NCBI GenBank assembly: GCA_032249735.1
Contig: JAVVHA010000011.1
Span: forward strand, 17,108 to 81,107
DNA: 64,000 bases
Direction of reading: 5' to 3'
DNA from: Dehalococcoidia bacterium
Lineage (GTDB): Bacteria; Chloroflexota; Dehalococcoidia; SM23-28-2; HRBIN24
The position numbers and the translations under genes were made by a program. Shown here piece after piece: positions 56,548 through 64,000 of this stretch (position 1 is its first letter; the number at the start of each line of letters is the position of its first letter). The notes under the pieces were generated by a model. The model was not told the origin of the DNA. It saw only the letters and a program-made list of their open reading frames with translations, and made no database searches.

Positions 56548-58280
56548 TGGAGGACTACCTGGCGCACATGCCCCAGATCATGGCCGCGGCCAGGGGTGAG
56601 ATCCCTGGCGACCTTTTGTTGCGCAACGCCCGCATCGTCAACGTCTTCACCTCGGAGGTGGAAGAGGGGGACGTGCTTATCAAGGAGGGCTACATCGCGG
56701 CCGTGGGGCGAGAGGAGTATGGGGCCCAGGAGGTGGTGGACCTGGGCGGGGCCTACCTGTTGCCGGGGTTCATCGACGGGCATGTGCACCTGGAGAGCTC
56801 ATACTTGTACGTAGACCAGTACGCGCGGGCGGTGGTGCCCCGTGGCACCACGGCCGTAGTTACCGACCTACATGAGCTGGCCAACGTGGCCGGTCTGCGC
56901 GGCCTCCGTCGCTACCTGCGGGATGCCCGCCCCCTGCCCTTGGACGTCTTCCTTATGGTGCCCTCCTGCGTCCCCGCCACCTTCGACCTGGAGACCTCGG
57001 GGGCCGTCCTGGGCCCGCGGGAGATCAGGCGGGCCCTCAGGTGGCCGGAGGCCATCGGCCTAGGGGAGCTTATGAACTTCCCAGGGGTCATCCACGGCCA
57101 TCGTGCTTGCCTGGACAAGGTGGAAGCGGCCTGGGGCTCGGTGCTGGACGGACACGCCCCCAAGGTGCGAGGCAAGGACCTCAACGCCTACCTGTGCGCT
57201 GGCCCTCGCTCTGACCATGAGACCACCCAGTTGGAGGAAGGGTGGGAGAAGGTGCGCCGGGGCATGTATCTCATGATCCGCGAGGGCACCACCGAAAAGA
57301 ACCTGGAGGAGCTCCTGCCCTTGGTCTCCGACGACACCTATCCCAGGTGCATGCTGGTGGTGGACGACCGCTCCTGCCGTGACCTCCTGCAGGACGGAGA
57401 CATCGATGCCGTGGTGCGCAAGGCGGTGCGCCTGGGCCTGCGTCCCATTCGGGCCGTGCAGATGGTGACCATTGTCCCCGCCACTCACTTCCGTCTCCGG
57501 CACCATGGGGCAGTGGCCCCAGGTTATGTGGCCAACCTCCTGGTGGCCGACGACTTGTATGACCTGCGCCCACGCCAGGTCTACTACCGGGGCCAGCTGG
57601 TGGCCCAGGATGGCCACCCCCTCTTCCAGGGCGTGAGGCGCATACCCCGTTGGCTCACCCGCACGGTGCGGCCGGCGCCCATCACCGCTGCCGCTTTCCG
57701 TCTGAGGGCTCGCCCTGGCCCCCTGCCAGTCATCGAGATCGTCCCCCGCCAGATCATCACGCGGCGGGTGGAGGCTGAGCTCCCTAGGGATGCCGAGGGC
57801 CACGTCCTGCCCGACCTGCAGCAGGACATCGTCAAGTTGGCAGTGGTGGAGCGACACAAGGGCACAGGCAACGTTGGGGTAGGGATGGTGAAGGGGTTCG
57901 GGCTCCAGAGGGGAGCCATCGCCTCCTCCTTCGCCCACGACTCTCACAACATCGTCATCGTGGGGGTCTCCGACGACGATATGCTGTTGGCTTGTCAGGA
58001 GATCTGGCGGATGCAGGGAGGTCTGGTGGCGGTGGAAGGAGGCAGGGTGTTGGCCTCCCTTCCCCTGCCCATCGCTGGCCTCATGTCGCCCCGTCCCTTA
58101 GAAGAGGTGGCCCGTGGTCTCGAAGAGGTGGAGAAGGCGGCACAGCATCTGGGGGTGAGGGTGCCTGCCCCCTATGCCATCCTCTCCTTCTTAGCCTTGC
58201 CCGTCATCCCCGACCTGCGGGTCACCGACAGGGGTTTGGTGGACGTGGTGGCCGCCCGCGTGGTCGACCTGGCGGCCTAG
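56544..58280 (+). CDS. ade: adenine deaminase
   Basis: The enzyme converts adenine to hypoxanthine and ammonia. The 578-residue amidohydrolase has the metal pair His80 and His82 in GFIDGHVHLESSYL, GELMNFPGVI, RSDHETT, and the C-terminal KGFGLQRGAIASSFAHDSHNIVIVGVSDDDM, the unique motif of Ade. The ATG at 56544 overlaps the hpt stop and has AGGGGGTGGAG upstream; a Met codon immediately after and one eight codons before are alternatives. It couples directly to hpt and probably takes adenine from the MTA phosphorylase of the neighbouring operon. Confidence 0.95.
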   Translation: MMEDYLAHMPQIMAAARGEIPGDLLLRNARIVNVFTSEVEEGDVLIKEGYIAAVGREEYGAQEVVDLGGAYLLPGFIDGHVHLESSYLYVDQYARAVVPRGTTAVVTDLHELANVAGLRGLRRYLRDARPLPLDVFLMVPSCVPATFDLETSGAVLGPREIRRALRWPEAIGLGELMNFPGVIHGHRACLDKVEAAWGSVLDGHAPKVRGKDLNAYLCAGPRSDHETTQLEEGWEKVRRGMYLMIREGTTEKNLEELLPLVSDDTYPRCMLVVDDRSCRDLLQDGDIDAVVRKAVRLGLRPIRAVQMVTIVPATHFRLRHHGAVAPGYVANLLVADDLYDLRPRQVYYRGQLVAQDGHPLFQGVRRIPRWLTRTVRPAPITAAAFRLRARPGPLPVIEIVPRQIITRRVEAELPRDAEGHVLPDLQQDIVKLAVVERHKGTGNVGVGMVKGFGLQRGAIASSFAHDSHNIVIVGVSDDDMLLACQEIWRMQGGLVAVEGGRVLASLPLPIAGLMSPRPLEEVARGLEEVEKAAQHLGVRVPAPYAILSFLALPVIPDLRVTDRGLVDVVAARVVDLAA

Positions 58281-58334
58281 GTGGCCCCTCTGGTCGTTGC
58301 AGAGCCGCGTCCTTAAGATGATAGCTCAAGGGCC

Positions 58335-58832
58335 ATGCGTTGGGATTTCATAAGAAAGGTGAGGCTGCCGGAGGTGCGTGGGGCTCTCTTCCTCACCTCC
58401 ATGCCCGGGCGTCAGCGGCCCCTGGAGGGAGACGTGACCCGGGCGGCCGGCCTGAAGATATCCCTCTTCGTATCCCTCTCCCCGTGGGAGGAGGTGGAGG
58501 AGAAATCCCCGCGATATGCTGAGGCCATCGCTCAGGGCACCCTGCCGTGGCCAGTGGAGTTCTTCCCCATCGAGAACGGGGATGTGCCCCGCGACTTAAC
58601 GGCCTATCGCGCCTTTGTGCGAAACCTGGCCCGCCGACTGCAGGAGGGGGAAAGGGTCCTCCTCCATTGTGCTGGTGGGTTGGGGCGCACGGGCATGGTG
58701 GCCATGAGCGTCCTCCTGGAGCTGGGCCTCCCCTACGAGGAGGCCGAGTCGCGGGTGCTGGCCGCCGGTTCCTCCCCCGAGACGCCTGCCCAATGGGAGC
58801 TGGTGCGGCGTCAGGCGGCTGGTGAGCTATGA
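58335..58832 (+). CDS. protein-tyrosine/dual-specificity phosphatase-like protein
   Basis: This 165-residue cysteine phosphatase has the loop LLHCAGGLGRTGMVAMSVLLELG, with nucleophile Cys112 and Arg118 matching HCX5R. The early LFLTSMPGRQRPLEGDV and WPVEFFPIENGDVPRD, with a possible general-acid aspartate, resemble small CDKN3/DSP-like proteins. It overlaps nadC by ATGA and follows ade after 54 bases, so it is part of the NAD/purine operon. Its substrate could be a phosphoprotein or a phosphorylated metabolite; no choice can be made from sequence. Confidence 0.85.
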   Translation: MRWDFIRKVRLPEVRGALFLTSMPGRQRPLEGDVTRAAGLKISLFVSLSPWEEVEEKSPRYAEAIAQGTLPWPVEFFPIENGDVPRDLTAYRAFVRNLARRLQEGERVLLHCAGGLGRTGMVAMSVLLELGLPYEEAESRVLAAGSSPETPAQWELVRRQAAGEL

Positions 58833-59692
58833 GCCAAGAGGGGCTGGGGCTTCATCCCGCCCATCTGCGTAGGCTGGCGGAGCAGGCCCTTATGGAGGAC
58901 CGGGCCTATGAGGACCCCACCACTGCCGCCCTGGTGCCCGAGGGCCAAAAAGGGAGAGGGGTCCTCTTGGCCAAGGCGGAGGGGGTGGTGGCGGGCCTCC
59001 CGGTAGCCGAAGCAGTCTTCTTGGCCCTCGACCCCTCCCTGCGGTTCCATGTGGTGGTGGAGGACGGGGCGCGGGTGTCTCCCGGCCAAAGGGTGGCTGT
59101 GGTGGAGGGCTCCCTCTCCCCTATCCTGCGGGCGGAGCGCACGGCCCTCAACTACCTTCAGCGTCTCTCCGGCATCGCCACCCTCACCGCCCGCTTTGTA
59201 GAAAGGCTTAAGGGCACAGGGGTCGTCCTGCGGGACACCCGCAAGACTACCCCGGGCCTGCGCACCCTAGAGAAGTACGCCGTGCGCATAGGAGGGGGTA
59301 AGAACCATCGCCTCCACCTGGCCGATGGCATCCTCATCAAGGACAACCATCTGCAGGCCCTGCGGGCCCGTGGCCTGGGCATCGCCGATGCCGTGCGTCT
59401 GTGCCGGGAGGCCTACCCCCATCTGCCTCTGCAGGTGGAGGTGACCTCCCTGGAAGAAGCGCACGAGGCGTTGGCGGCAGGGGCTCAGGCCCTTCTGTTG
59501 GACAACATGCCCTTGGAGGAGATGCGACAGGTGGTGGCTGTGGCCCAGGGGCGCGTCATCCTGGAGGCGTCCGGGGGCATTACCTTGGACAACGTGCGCG
59601 AGGTGGCTGCCACCGGCGTGGACTACATCTCGGTAGGAGCCATCACCCACTCGGCACCTGCTCTCGACATAAGCTTGGAAGTGGAAATATGA
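58829..59692 (+). CDS. nadC: nicotinate-nucleotide pyrophosphorylase (quinolinate phosphoribosyltransferase)
   Basis: NadC turns quinolinate and PRPP into nicotinate mononucleotide. The 287-residue enzyme has ALNYLQRLSGIATLTARFVERL, LRDTRKTTPGLRTLEKYAVRIGGGKNHRLHLADGILIKDNHL, which holds the quinolinate- and PRPP-binding basic residues, and LEASGGITLDNVREVAATGVDYISVGAITHSAPALDISLEVE. It is complete and ordinary. It closes the operon begun by nadA; the overlap with the phosphatase gene suggests balanced expression. Confidence 0.97.
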   Translation: MSQEGLGLHPAHLRRLAEQALMEDRAYEDPTTAALVPEGQKGRGVLLAKAEGVVAGLPVAEAVFLALDPSLRFHVVVEDGARVSPGQRVAVVEGSLSPILRAERTALNYLQRLSGIATLTARFVERLKGTGVVLRDTRKTTPGLRTLEKYAVRIGGGKNHRLHLADGILIKDNHLQALRARGLGIADAVRLCREAYPHLPLQVEVTSLEEAHEALAAGAQALLLDNMPLEEMRQVVAVAQGRVILEASGGITLDNVREVAATGVDYISVGAITHSAPALDISLEVEI

Positions 59693-59737
59693 GGGGGGTT
59701 CTCCCCTGGACGAATGTCGCTGGGGCACGAGGGACGC

Positions 59738-59766
59738 TTGCCCGTGTCCAGAGTTGGGGCTAAAAT
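59738..59766 (+). promoter_or_regulatory. tRNA-Gln promoter
   Basis: TTGCCC (59738-59743) and TAAAAT (59761-59766) are spaced by 17 bases. A start near 59773 would give a precursor with a 7-base 5' leader, a normal RNase P substrate. Confidence 0.6.
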
Positions 59767-59779
59767 CCTATATTGGCGC

Positions 59780-59854
59780 TGCGGGGTGGTGTAACGGTAG
59801 CACACCTGGCTCTGGACCAGGAGGTTCTAGGTTCGAATCCTAGCCCCGCAGCCA
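59780..59854 (+). tRNA. tRNA-Gln (anticodon CTG)
   Basis: A cloverleaf is formed by the acceptor TGCGGGG/CCCCGCA, D stem GTGT/GCAC, anticodon stem CCTGG/CCAGG with loop CTCTGGA (anticodon CTG), and T stem CTAGG/CCTAG with loop TTCGAAT. Discriminator G and an encoded CCA end it. A run of six T directly follows and may terminate transcription. It reads CAG codons. Confidence 0.95.
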
Positions 59855-59858
59855 TTTT

Positions 59859-60458
59859 TTATTTGCCCATGGCCACCGCTTGCAGGAGGGAGGCCAGGGC
59901 GGCGAAAGCGGGATGGTAGGCCTCTGCCACCAGCCGATGGCTGTAAGGTGGTAGCCACACTTCCAAGTGTTCCAGCCAGAACTTCCGCCGCGCCTCGGCG
60001 CAAGTCTGGGCCCCTTCGCCGTCGCCTGCAAGGCGGGCATAGGCCTCCTTAACGCAGAGGAGGGCCACAAACTCCAGCTCCGCCCCCAGGTGGTCAGGCT
60101 TCTCCCCGTGCGTCCGGAAGCCGAAGGCCCGGTAGAAGCCAGCGATGTCGGCTAGCTCGCGCATGCTCCCCTGAGATCCCTTGGGCAGGTAGCTGGTCTC
60201 ATACGGGGGGACGCGATTCTGGAGGAAGAGACGGGTATACTCTCCTTGGAGGCCTTCTGGGTCTTGCTGGCAAGCATCCACCAGATTCTGCAAGGCCGCC
60301 AAGGCTCTTTCGTTGCCGAGGCGTCGGAGGACGGTTCGCAGCTCCCGCACCAGGCCGGGTTGGGGTGGTAGAGGGGCGGGAGGGGCCAGCAGGCGGGCAC
60401 ACAGGCCATATGCTTTGCCCAGCAGGATGAGCCGCTCCGCCTCCTCCACCGTGTTCAC
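59859..60458 (-). CDS. TorD/DmsD-family molybdoenzyme chaperone (delta subunit)
   Basis: This 199-residue all-helical cytoplasmic chaperone helps cofactor insertion and Tat proofreading for molybdopterin enzymes. The helical repeat YGLCARLLAPP, LQGEYTRLFLQNRVPPYETSYL and HLGAELEFVALLCVKEAYAR match the TorD group, including the Y/F-x-x-L-F...PYES-like loop. The start is GTG at 60458. It is the last gene of the alpha-beta-gamma-chaperone operon, the position of EbdD. It likely serves the alpha subunit encoded upstream and is not part of the mature complex. Confidence 0.88.
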   Translation of the reverse strand: MNTVEEAERLILLGKAYGLCARLLAPPAPLPPQPGLVRELRTVLRRLGNERALAALQNLVDACQQDPEGLQGEYTRLFLQNRVPPYETSYLPKGSQGSMRELADIAGFYRAFGFRTHGEKPDHLGAELEFVALLCVKEAYARLAGDGEGAQTCAEARRKFWLEHLEVWLPPYSHRLVAEAYHPAFAALASLLQAVAMGK

Positions 60459-60461
60459 GGC

Positions 60462-61400
60462 CTATGCCTCCAGGGTGAGGCGCCCCAGCTGGGTGATGGA
60501 CTTGCGCGCGCCCCGGTCTTTGGCCGAGCCCATCCAAAGGGCGAAGGCGAGGGAATACATCTTGCCGGGGGAGAGGGGTATCTCGCCATCATCGGCAGCG
60601 GTCAGGGGCCGGCCAATGGCCACCAGCCAGCGCCCATCCTGCCACACCCCTTTCCCTACGGCGTTTTGGGTGGGGAAGGGCTCCAACGTGCCAGGGCCGA
60701 TGCCCATGAGCTTCTGCACCGGCGTTGCCTTCTCTGGTTGAGAGAGGGGATTGCCCACCGCCCAGCCAGGCAGCCATATACGGGCGCCTGCGGGGTAATC
60801 TTGCGGCTTGGGGGGCCAGGGTCCCTTGGCCAAGGGCGGGTAATACTCAAAGGTGACGTTGGGGAAGGCCACCTCCAGGTCCTGGAACCCCTCGTCCATG
60901 TCCTTCTGCCAGTCGGCCCGCCACTGCATGATGGTCACCGGCGCCTCCTTGGTGCCCATGAACCAAAGGGATTCGGGGGCTGGGTAAGGGCCCAGGAAGA
61001 CGGCACAGGCGTCCCTGAAATCGGTGATCCTGATGCTCAGTTGGTCGTGGCTATCGTCAGGCCAGTGCAGGCGGAAGGCGATCTGGCTGCCGTCGTGAAG
61101 GGCCCGCACCCTTATGGACGCCACCGCCGGCTCCCGTCGGAAGGGCATTATGACCATCTGGCCGGTAAGGGCCACCTCCACCTCCTCGGCCTTTCCCCAA
61201 AGGGAGGAGAGGGGGTCGGTGGCCGGCACTGGTTGGGCGATGCGCCTCGCTACCACCTCGGGCACTTCTTGGCGCTGGGCACCCCCGCGTGTGGCCTGCA
61301 GGACGCCATAGGCCAGACCTCCGGCGCCAGCGGCCGCCGCTGCCGCGCCAATCAGGAACCCGCGGCGGGAAATGCGCCCCTGCCCCTTGCTCTGGGTCAT
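60462..61400 (-). CDS. heme-b gamma subunit of a type II DMSO-reductase-family enzyme, Tat signal
   Basis: This 312-residue protein carries the twin-arginine motif SRRGFLIG at 11-18 followed by an Ala-rich hydrophobic stretch. The domain after residue 70 resembles ethylbenzene dehydrogenase gamma and related heme b subunits: WGKAEEVEVALTGQMVIMPFR, VRALHDGSQIAFRLHWPDDSHDQ and VGKGVWQDGRWLVAIGRPL. Heme ligands in this group are Met and Lys, but I cannot fix them here. It sits between the Fe-S subunit and the chaperone. It should act outside the membrane as the electron exit to a cytochrome or quinone carrier. Most characterised gamma subunits use Sec signals, so the Tat motif is worth noting. 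Confidence 0.85.
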   Translation of the reverse strand: MTQSKGQGRISRRGFLIGAAAAAAGAGGLAYGVLQATRGGAQRQEVPEVVARRIAQPVPATDPLSSLWGKAEEVEVALTGQMVIMPFRREPAVASIRVRALHDGSQIAFRLHWPDDSHDQLSIRITDFRDACAVFLGPYPAPESLWFMGTKEAPVTIMQWRADWQKDMDEGFQDLEVAFPNVTFEYYPPLAKGPWPPKPQDYPAGARIWLPGWAVGNPLSQPEKATPVQKLMGIGPGTLEPFPTQNAVGKGVWQDGRWLVAIGRPLTAADDGEIPLSPGKMYSLAFALWMGSAKDRGARKSITQLGRLTLEA

Positions 61401-61412
61401 GCCCCCACCTCC

Positions 61413-62552
61413 TCAAGTGATGTTGTAGCGGTACGCCCCTACCTTGTCGTCTAGCGGGGGGCGCACCACGATGGGCTCCTTCAAGGGGACCCGCACGATC
61501 TCCTGGCCCTTCTCGTCGTAGCCCATGGCCTGGCCACCAGCCACCCTGAACTTGTAGATAAGGCGGTCGGTGGACACGGCCAACAGCAAGACCCCCAAGA
61601 GCTCGGGGTCCTGGCCCTCCATAGCCTTCTTGTATGCTGCTATGGCCCTCTCCACGCCAGGGCCGAAGAGCATCTTGAGGAAGCGGACATTACCCACGTG
61701 GACAGGCGGTATGTAATAGACGTTGGGCTCCAGGCCCAACTGGGGAAGAAGGGGTAGGGCCACCTTGCGCACGTGCACCAGGAAGTCCATGGGATTTTCG
61801 GGGTCAGCCTGCTCAGGGGTGTGGATGAAGCCCACGGTCCGGATCTTGCCGATGCAGGTGCGCATACACCGAGGCTGATATCCCCTCTCCACTGCCGGGA
61901 AGCAGAAGATGCACTTCTCGGCGATGCGGGTCACGTGGTTATAGAAGACCTTCTTATAGGGGCAGGCCAGTACGCACTCCCGATAGCCACGACATCGCGC
62001 TTGGTCCACCAGGACGATGCCGTCTTCCCGCCGCTTATAGATGGCCACCCGTGGGCAGGCCGCCAAGCAGGCAGGGTAAGTGCAGTGGTTGCAGATGCGC
62101 GGCAAGTAGAAGAACCAGAGGTCATGGGGCAGGCGGATATAGAACTTGTCCTCGTTCAGGGGGGCGTTGGTCTCATCCTCCCCGCGGTTGGGATAGGCGT
62201 AGTCCAGGTCCTCAGGTAGGTATCCCAGCACCCGCTCCCCTGGCGGGGCGGCCTCGAAGATGGTCTTCCCCTGATAGACGCCGTTCTCCCATCGCTGGGG
62301 GCCCAACATCTGCAGGATGCGCACGTCCCAGGCGAGAGGGTATGAGCCCCAGGGCTTGGTCTCCACGTTGTTCCAGAACATGTATTCCTGGCCTTTGCCC
62401 GATGTCCAGGTGGTCTTGCAGGCCATGGTGCAGGTCTGGCAAGCGATGCACTTGTTGGTGTCGAAGACGGCTCCCACTTGTCGTTGCGGACGGGAACCCT
62501 CGTACCAATAGTCCATCTCGCGGCCGATCTGCCAGTTATAGACCTTAGGCAT
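61413..62552 (-). CDS. iron-sulfur beta subunit of a type II DMSO-reductase-family enzyme
   Basis: This 379-residue electron-transfer subunit resembles NarH, EbdB and DdhB. Four cysteine groups can be seen: Cys35/38/41/45; Cys154/157/162/166; Cys187/193/197, where Tyr190 stands in the place of a fourth cysteine, as expected for a [3Fe-4S] cluster; and Cys214/217/229/233. It therefore holds three [4Fe-4S] and one [3Fe-4S] cluster. No signal peptide is present, so it would travel with the alpha subunit. The ATG at 62550-62552 gives the usual start (MPKVYNWQIGREMDYWYEG), two bases before the alpha stop region. Confidence 0.93.
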   Translation of the reverse strand: MPKVYNWQIGREMDYWYEGSRPQRQVGAVFDTNKCIACQTCTMACKTTWTSGKGQEYMFWNNVETKPWGSYPLAWDVRILQMLGPQRWENGVYQGKTIFEAAPPGERVLGYLPEDLDYAYPNRGEDETNAPLNEDKFYIRLPHDLWFFYLPRICNHCTYPACLAACPRVAIYKRREDGIVLVDQARCRGYRECVLACPYKKVFYNHVTRIAEKCIFCFPAVERGYQPRCMRTCIGKIRTVGFIHTPEQADPENPMDFLVHVRKVALPLLPQLGLEPNVYYIPPVHVGNVRFLKMLFGPGVERAIAAYKKAMEGQDPELLGVLLLAVSTDRLIYKFRVAGGQAMGYDEKGQEIVRVPLKEPIVVRPPLDDKVGAYRYNIT

Positions 62553-62556
62553 GGCC

Positions 62557-64000
62557 TCACGCTCCTTCGATGAACTCGCCCCGCAGGTAGCGGCGGAAGG
62601 GCTCCGACTCGTATGTGGGGCGGAACCCCTTGGCCGCTGGGCTCCACAGGCCGCTGCCGTCCTCGCCCCCCGGCTCCGCGCGCTGGATCTTGACGAAGCT
62701 CTCTTTGGGGGCGCCGTTGGCGCAATGGACATCGGCCTCGAACCCCTTGCCGATCCTCTGGCCAGAGACGTCCTTCCGCACCAGGCTGTCGGTGAGGAGG
62801 GTGGGCCTTAGCCAAGCCCTGGTGATGGACTGGTGGCTGCCCCGGCGGTAACCGGCCTGATAGCCGGTGCGGGGGTTCCTGGCCAGGCCATCGGGCCGCG
62901 TCTGCTGGCCCTCCACGCTGCCATGGGTAGCTATGTAGAAGTGGAACCAACTGCGGGCCACGCCTGGAGCGATGCTGGGGTAATAGCGGACCCGCACCAG
63001 CCAGCGGAACACCTCCCGGTCCTCCGCCTTTCCTTCGTGGCCCACGAAGGGGCGGTCGGAGGGATCACCATCACACCACACGTAATCGCCGTCCTCCACC
63101 CCCAGCGCTTTGGCATCCTGAGGGTGGAGGTCGATGTAGCCCTCCCCCACCCAAGGCTTGCGCTTATCATGGCGGTAGAAATCACCGAAGGGGCCCCAGT
63201 AGACCACGTCCAGGTCGCTGCCTCCAGCGGTGGAGTGACAGGCGTGACGATACTTGGGGGTGATGAGGACGTGGGTGTAGCCCTCCTTGCGCAGGGGATG
63301 CTCGCTCTTCAGCAGCTCCTCAGGGGTGCGGACCACGTTGCGGACCTGGCGCACCTCCACTCGCAGGTCGTTGGGGTCTAGGCCGTAGCTCTGGGGCCCC
63401 TTGGGCCGGATGGCGGGGTGGGGGCGGGCTAGGATAACGTTGGGCTCGTGGTGGGTGCCGTCCACCGGCTCCCGCACCACCGGCAGGTTCTCACCGTATT
63501 CGATGAACTCGTCCTCCTCCCGATAGAACTCCAGGCGGCCCGTTTTGTTGTACCAGGGCTTGCTCTCGTTGGTCTGCTCCCAACCGACGATGCGGGGGCT
63601 GGTCCTGGTCATGAGGTAAAGGGGTATGCCCTGGCGGCAGGACTCCAACAGTTCCCGGAAGGAGTAGCCGCTGGTGGCGTTGCCAGCCCTGAACACCCGG
63701 TCGATGTATACCTCCACCTGCCCCTGGTGGACGAAGTGCCAGTAGTCGTGGAAGCGGCGGTCGCCAGTGAGCTCCGCCAGCTTACGAGCGATGCCTGCCC
63801 AGACCTGCACGTCGTCGCGCGTATCGTACAGACGGGGCAGGGGTGAGGGGGGCCAACACTGGAGGAAGGGATTGGTCACGGCGGCATAGATATCGGGAAG
63901 CTGCCGCTCGATCCAGGAGTCCACGCCGAAGACCACGTCGGCATATTCGGTTGTGTCAAGAAGTTTGTGTAGACCTCTGTGTCCGGGGGGCATAGCGCTC
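62557..64000 (-). CDS. molybdopterin catalytic alpha subunit, C-terminal part only
   Basis: This is the C-terminal half of a DMSO-reductase-family catalytic subunit, resembling the NarG/EbdA/SerA group. About 470 residues are visible, with EYADVVFGVDSWIERQLPD near the left end. The C-terminal pterin-binding domain is YTHVLITPKYRHACHST, GYIDLHPQDAKALGVEDGDYVWCDGDPSDRPF and GVARSWFHFYIATHGS. Complete members have about 900-1000 residues and a Tat signal. The frame is open to the edge, but the last 17 codons look foreign: after SAMPPGHRGLHKLLDT the normal sequence resumes at TEYADVV. Either the gene continues, or it is broken by an insertion sequence at about 63950. Substrate unknown. Confidence 0.85.
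   Translation of the reverse strand, partial: SAMPPGHRGLHKLLDTTEYADVVFGVDSWIERQLPDIYAAVTNPFLQCWPPSPLPRLYDTRDDVQVWAGIARKLAELTGDRRFHDYWHFVHQGQVEVYIDRVFRAGNATSGYSFRELLESCRQGIPLYLMTRTSPRIVGWEQTNESKPWYNKTGRLEFYREEDEFIEYGENLPVVREPVDGTHHEPNVILARPHPAIRPKGPQSYGLDPNDLRVEVRQVRNVVRTPEELLKSEHPLRKEGYTHVLITPKYRHACHSTAGGSDLDVVYWGPFGDFYRHDKRKPWVGEGYIDLHPQDAKALGVEDGDYVWCDGDPSDRPFVGHEGKAEDREVFRWLVRVRYYPSIAPGVARSWFHFYIATHGSVEGQQTRPDGLARNPRTGYQAGYRRGSHQSITRAWLRPTLLTDSLVRKDVSGQRIGKGFEADVHCANGAPKESFVKIQRAEPGGEDGSGLWSPAAKGFRPTYESEPFRRYLRGEFIEGA
63952..64000 (+). mobile_element. possible end of an IS256-like (mutator type) insertion sequence
   Basis: The last 49 bases begin TGTGTCAAGAAGTTTGTGTA and then read GACCTCTGTGTCC. 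This resembles, from memory, the terminal repeats that flank mutator-type transposases, which often carry TTGTGTAAA near the tip. It abuts codons that otherwise read as the alpha subunit. No transposase and no second end are within the window, so this is a hypothesis only. Confidence 0.35.

Overview
This window is a GC-rich stretch of about 64 kb from a bacterial chromosome. It is almost fully coding, with short intergenic gaps, frequent 4-base ATGA/GTGA overlaps and regular use of GTG and TTG starts. The gene content suggests a thermophilic or anaerobic/facultative bacterium, most plausibly Chloroflexota: a tungsten aldehyde oxidoreductase cluster, a type II molybdopterin oxidoreductase operon, paired MaoC hydratases, zinc-ribbon forms of several ribosomal proteins, and de novo NAD synthesis through NadA. 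The phylum is an inference from style and content, because the window holds no rRNA.

Layout, left to right. (1) 1-7052, minus strand: a pyrimidine operon pyrR-pyrB-pyrC-carA-(GNAT)-carB. It has a readable promoter, a PyrR-binding RNA hairpin and an attenuator terminator; carB runs off the left edge. (2) 7054-12217: a divergent crotonase, a small Rieske ferredoxin, and an AorABC-type cluster (ferredoxin, tungsten AOR, FAD subunit) with a MoaD/ThiS-like carrier. (3) 12338-18145: alpha/beta hydrolase, ferredoxin-NADP reductase, two adjacent MaoC-fold proteins, patatin, methyltransferase, MATE exporter and a Uxx-star-like glutaredoxin. (4) 18165-21951: a cysteinyl-tRNA synthetase fused to a family 2 glycosyltransferase, then CcdA and a TlpA/ResA thioredoxin, then tRNA-Lys. 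(5) 22372-23619, minus strand: a secreted subtilase.

(6) 23744-43800, plus strand: one continuous str-S10-spc-alpha ribosomal cluster. It runs rpsL-rpsG-fusA-rpsJ through rplO-secY-adk-map-infA-rpmJ-rpsM-rpsK-rpsD-rpoA-rplQ-truA-rplM-rpsI. There is no tuf between fusA and rpsJ. S12 carries an inserted loop and RpoA a long acidic tail. (7) 43841-52366, minus strand: mtnA-mtnP-GNAT-ahcY-metK (SAM cycle and methylthioadenosine salvage), followed by a nucleotidyltransferase, a phosphohexomutase and a phosphoglucose/phosphomannose isomerase (activated sugar supply).

(8) 52444-59854: an M20 amidohydrolase and plsX, then nadA-hpt-ade-phosphatase-nadC behind a promoter with a 19-base dyad operator, then tRNA-Gln. 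The MTA phosphorylase of region 7 releases adenine, and the adenine deaminase plus HPRT of region 8 could recycle it to IMP. (9) 59859-64000, minus strand: a four-gene alpha-beta-gamma-chaperone operon of the ethylbenzene/DMS dehydrogenase type. The alpha gene is cut by the window edge and perhaps by an insertion-sequence end in the last 50 bases. The most distinctive items are the CysS-glycosyltransferase fusion, the nadA operator and mixed NAD/purine operon, the AOR complex, and the possible IS end at the right edge.
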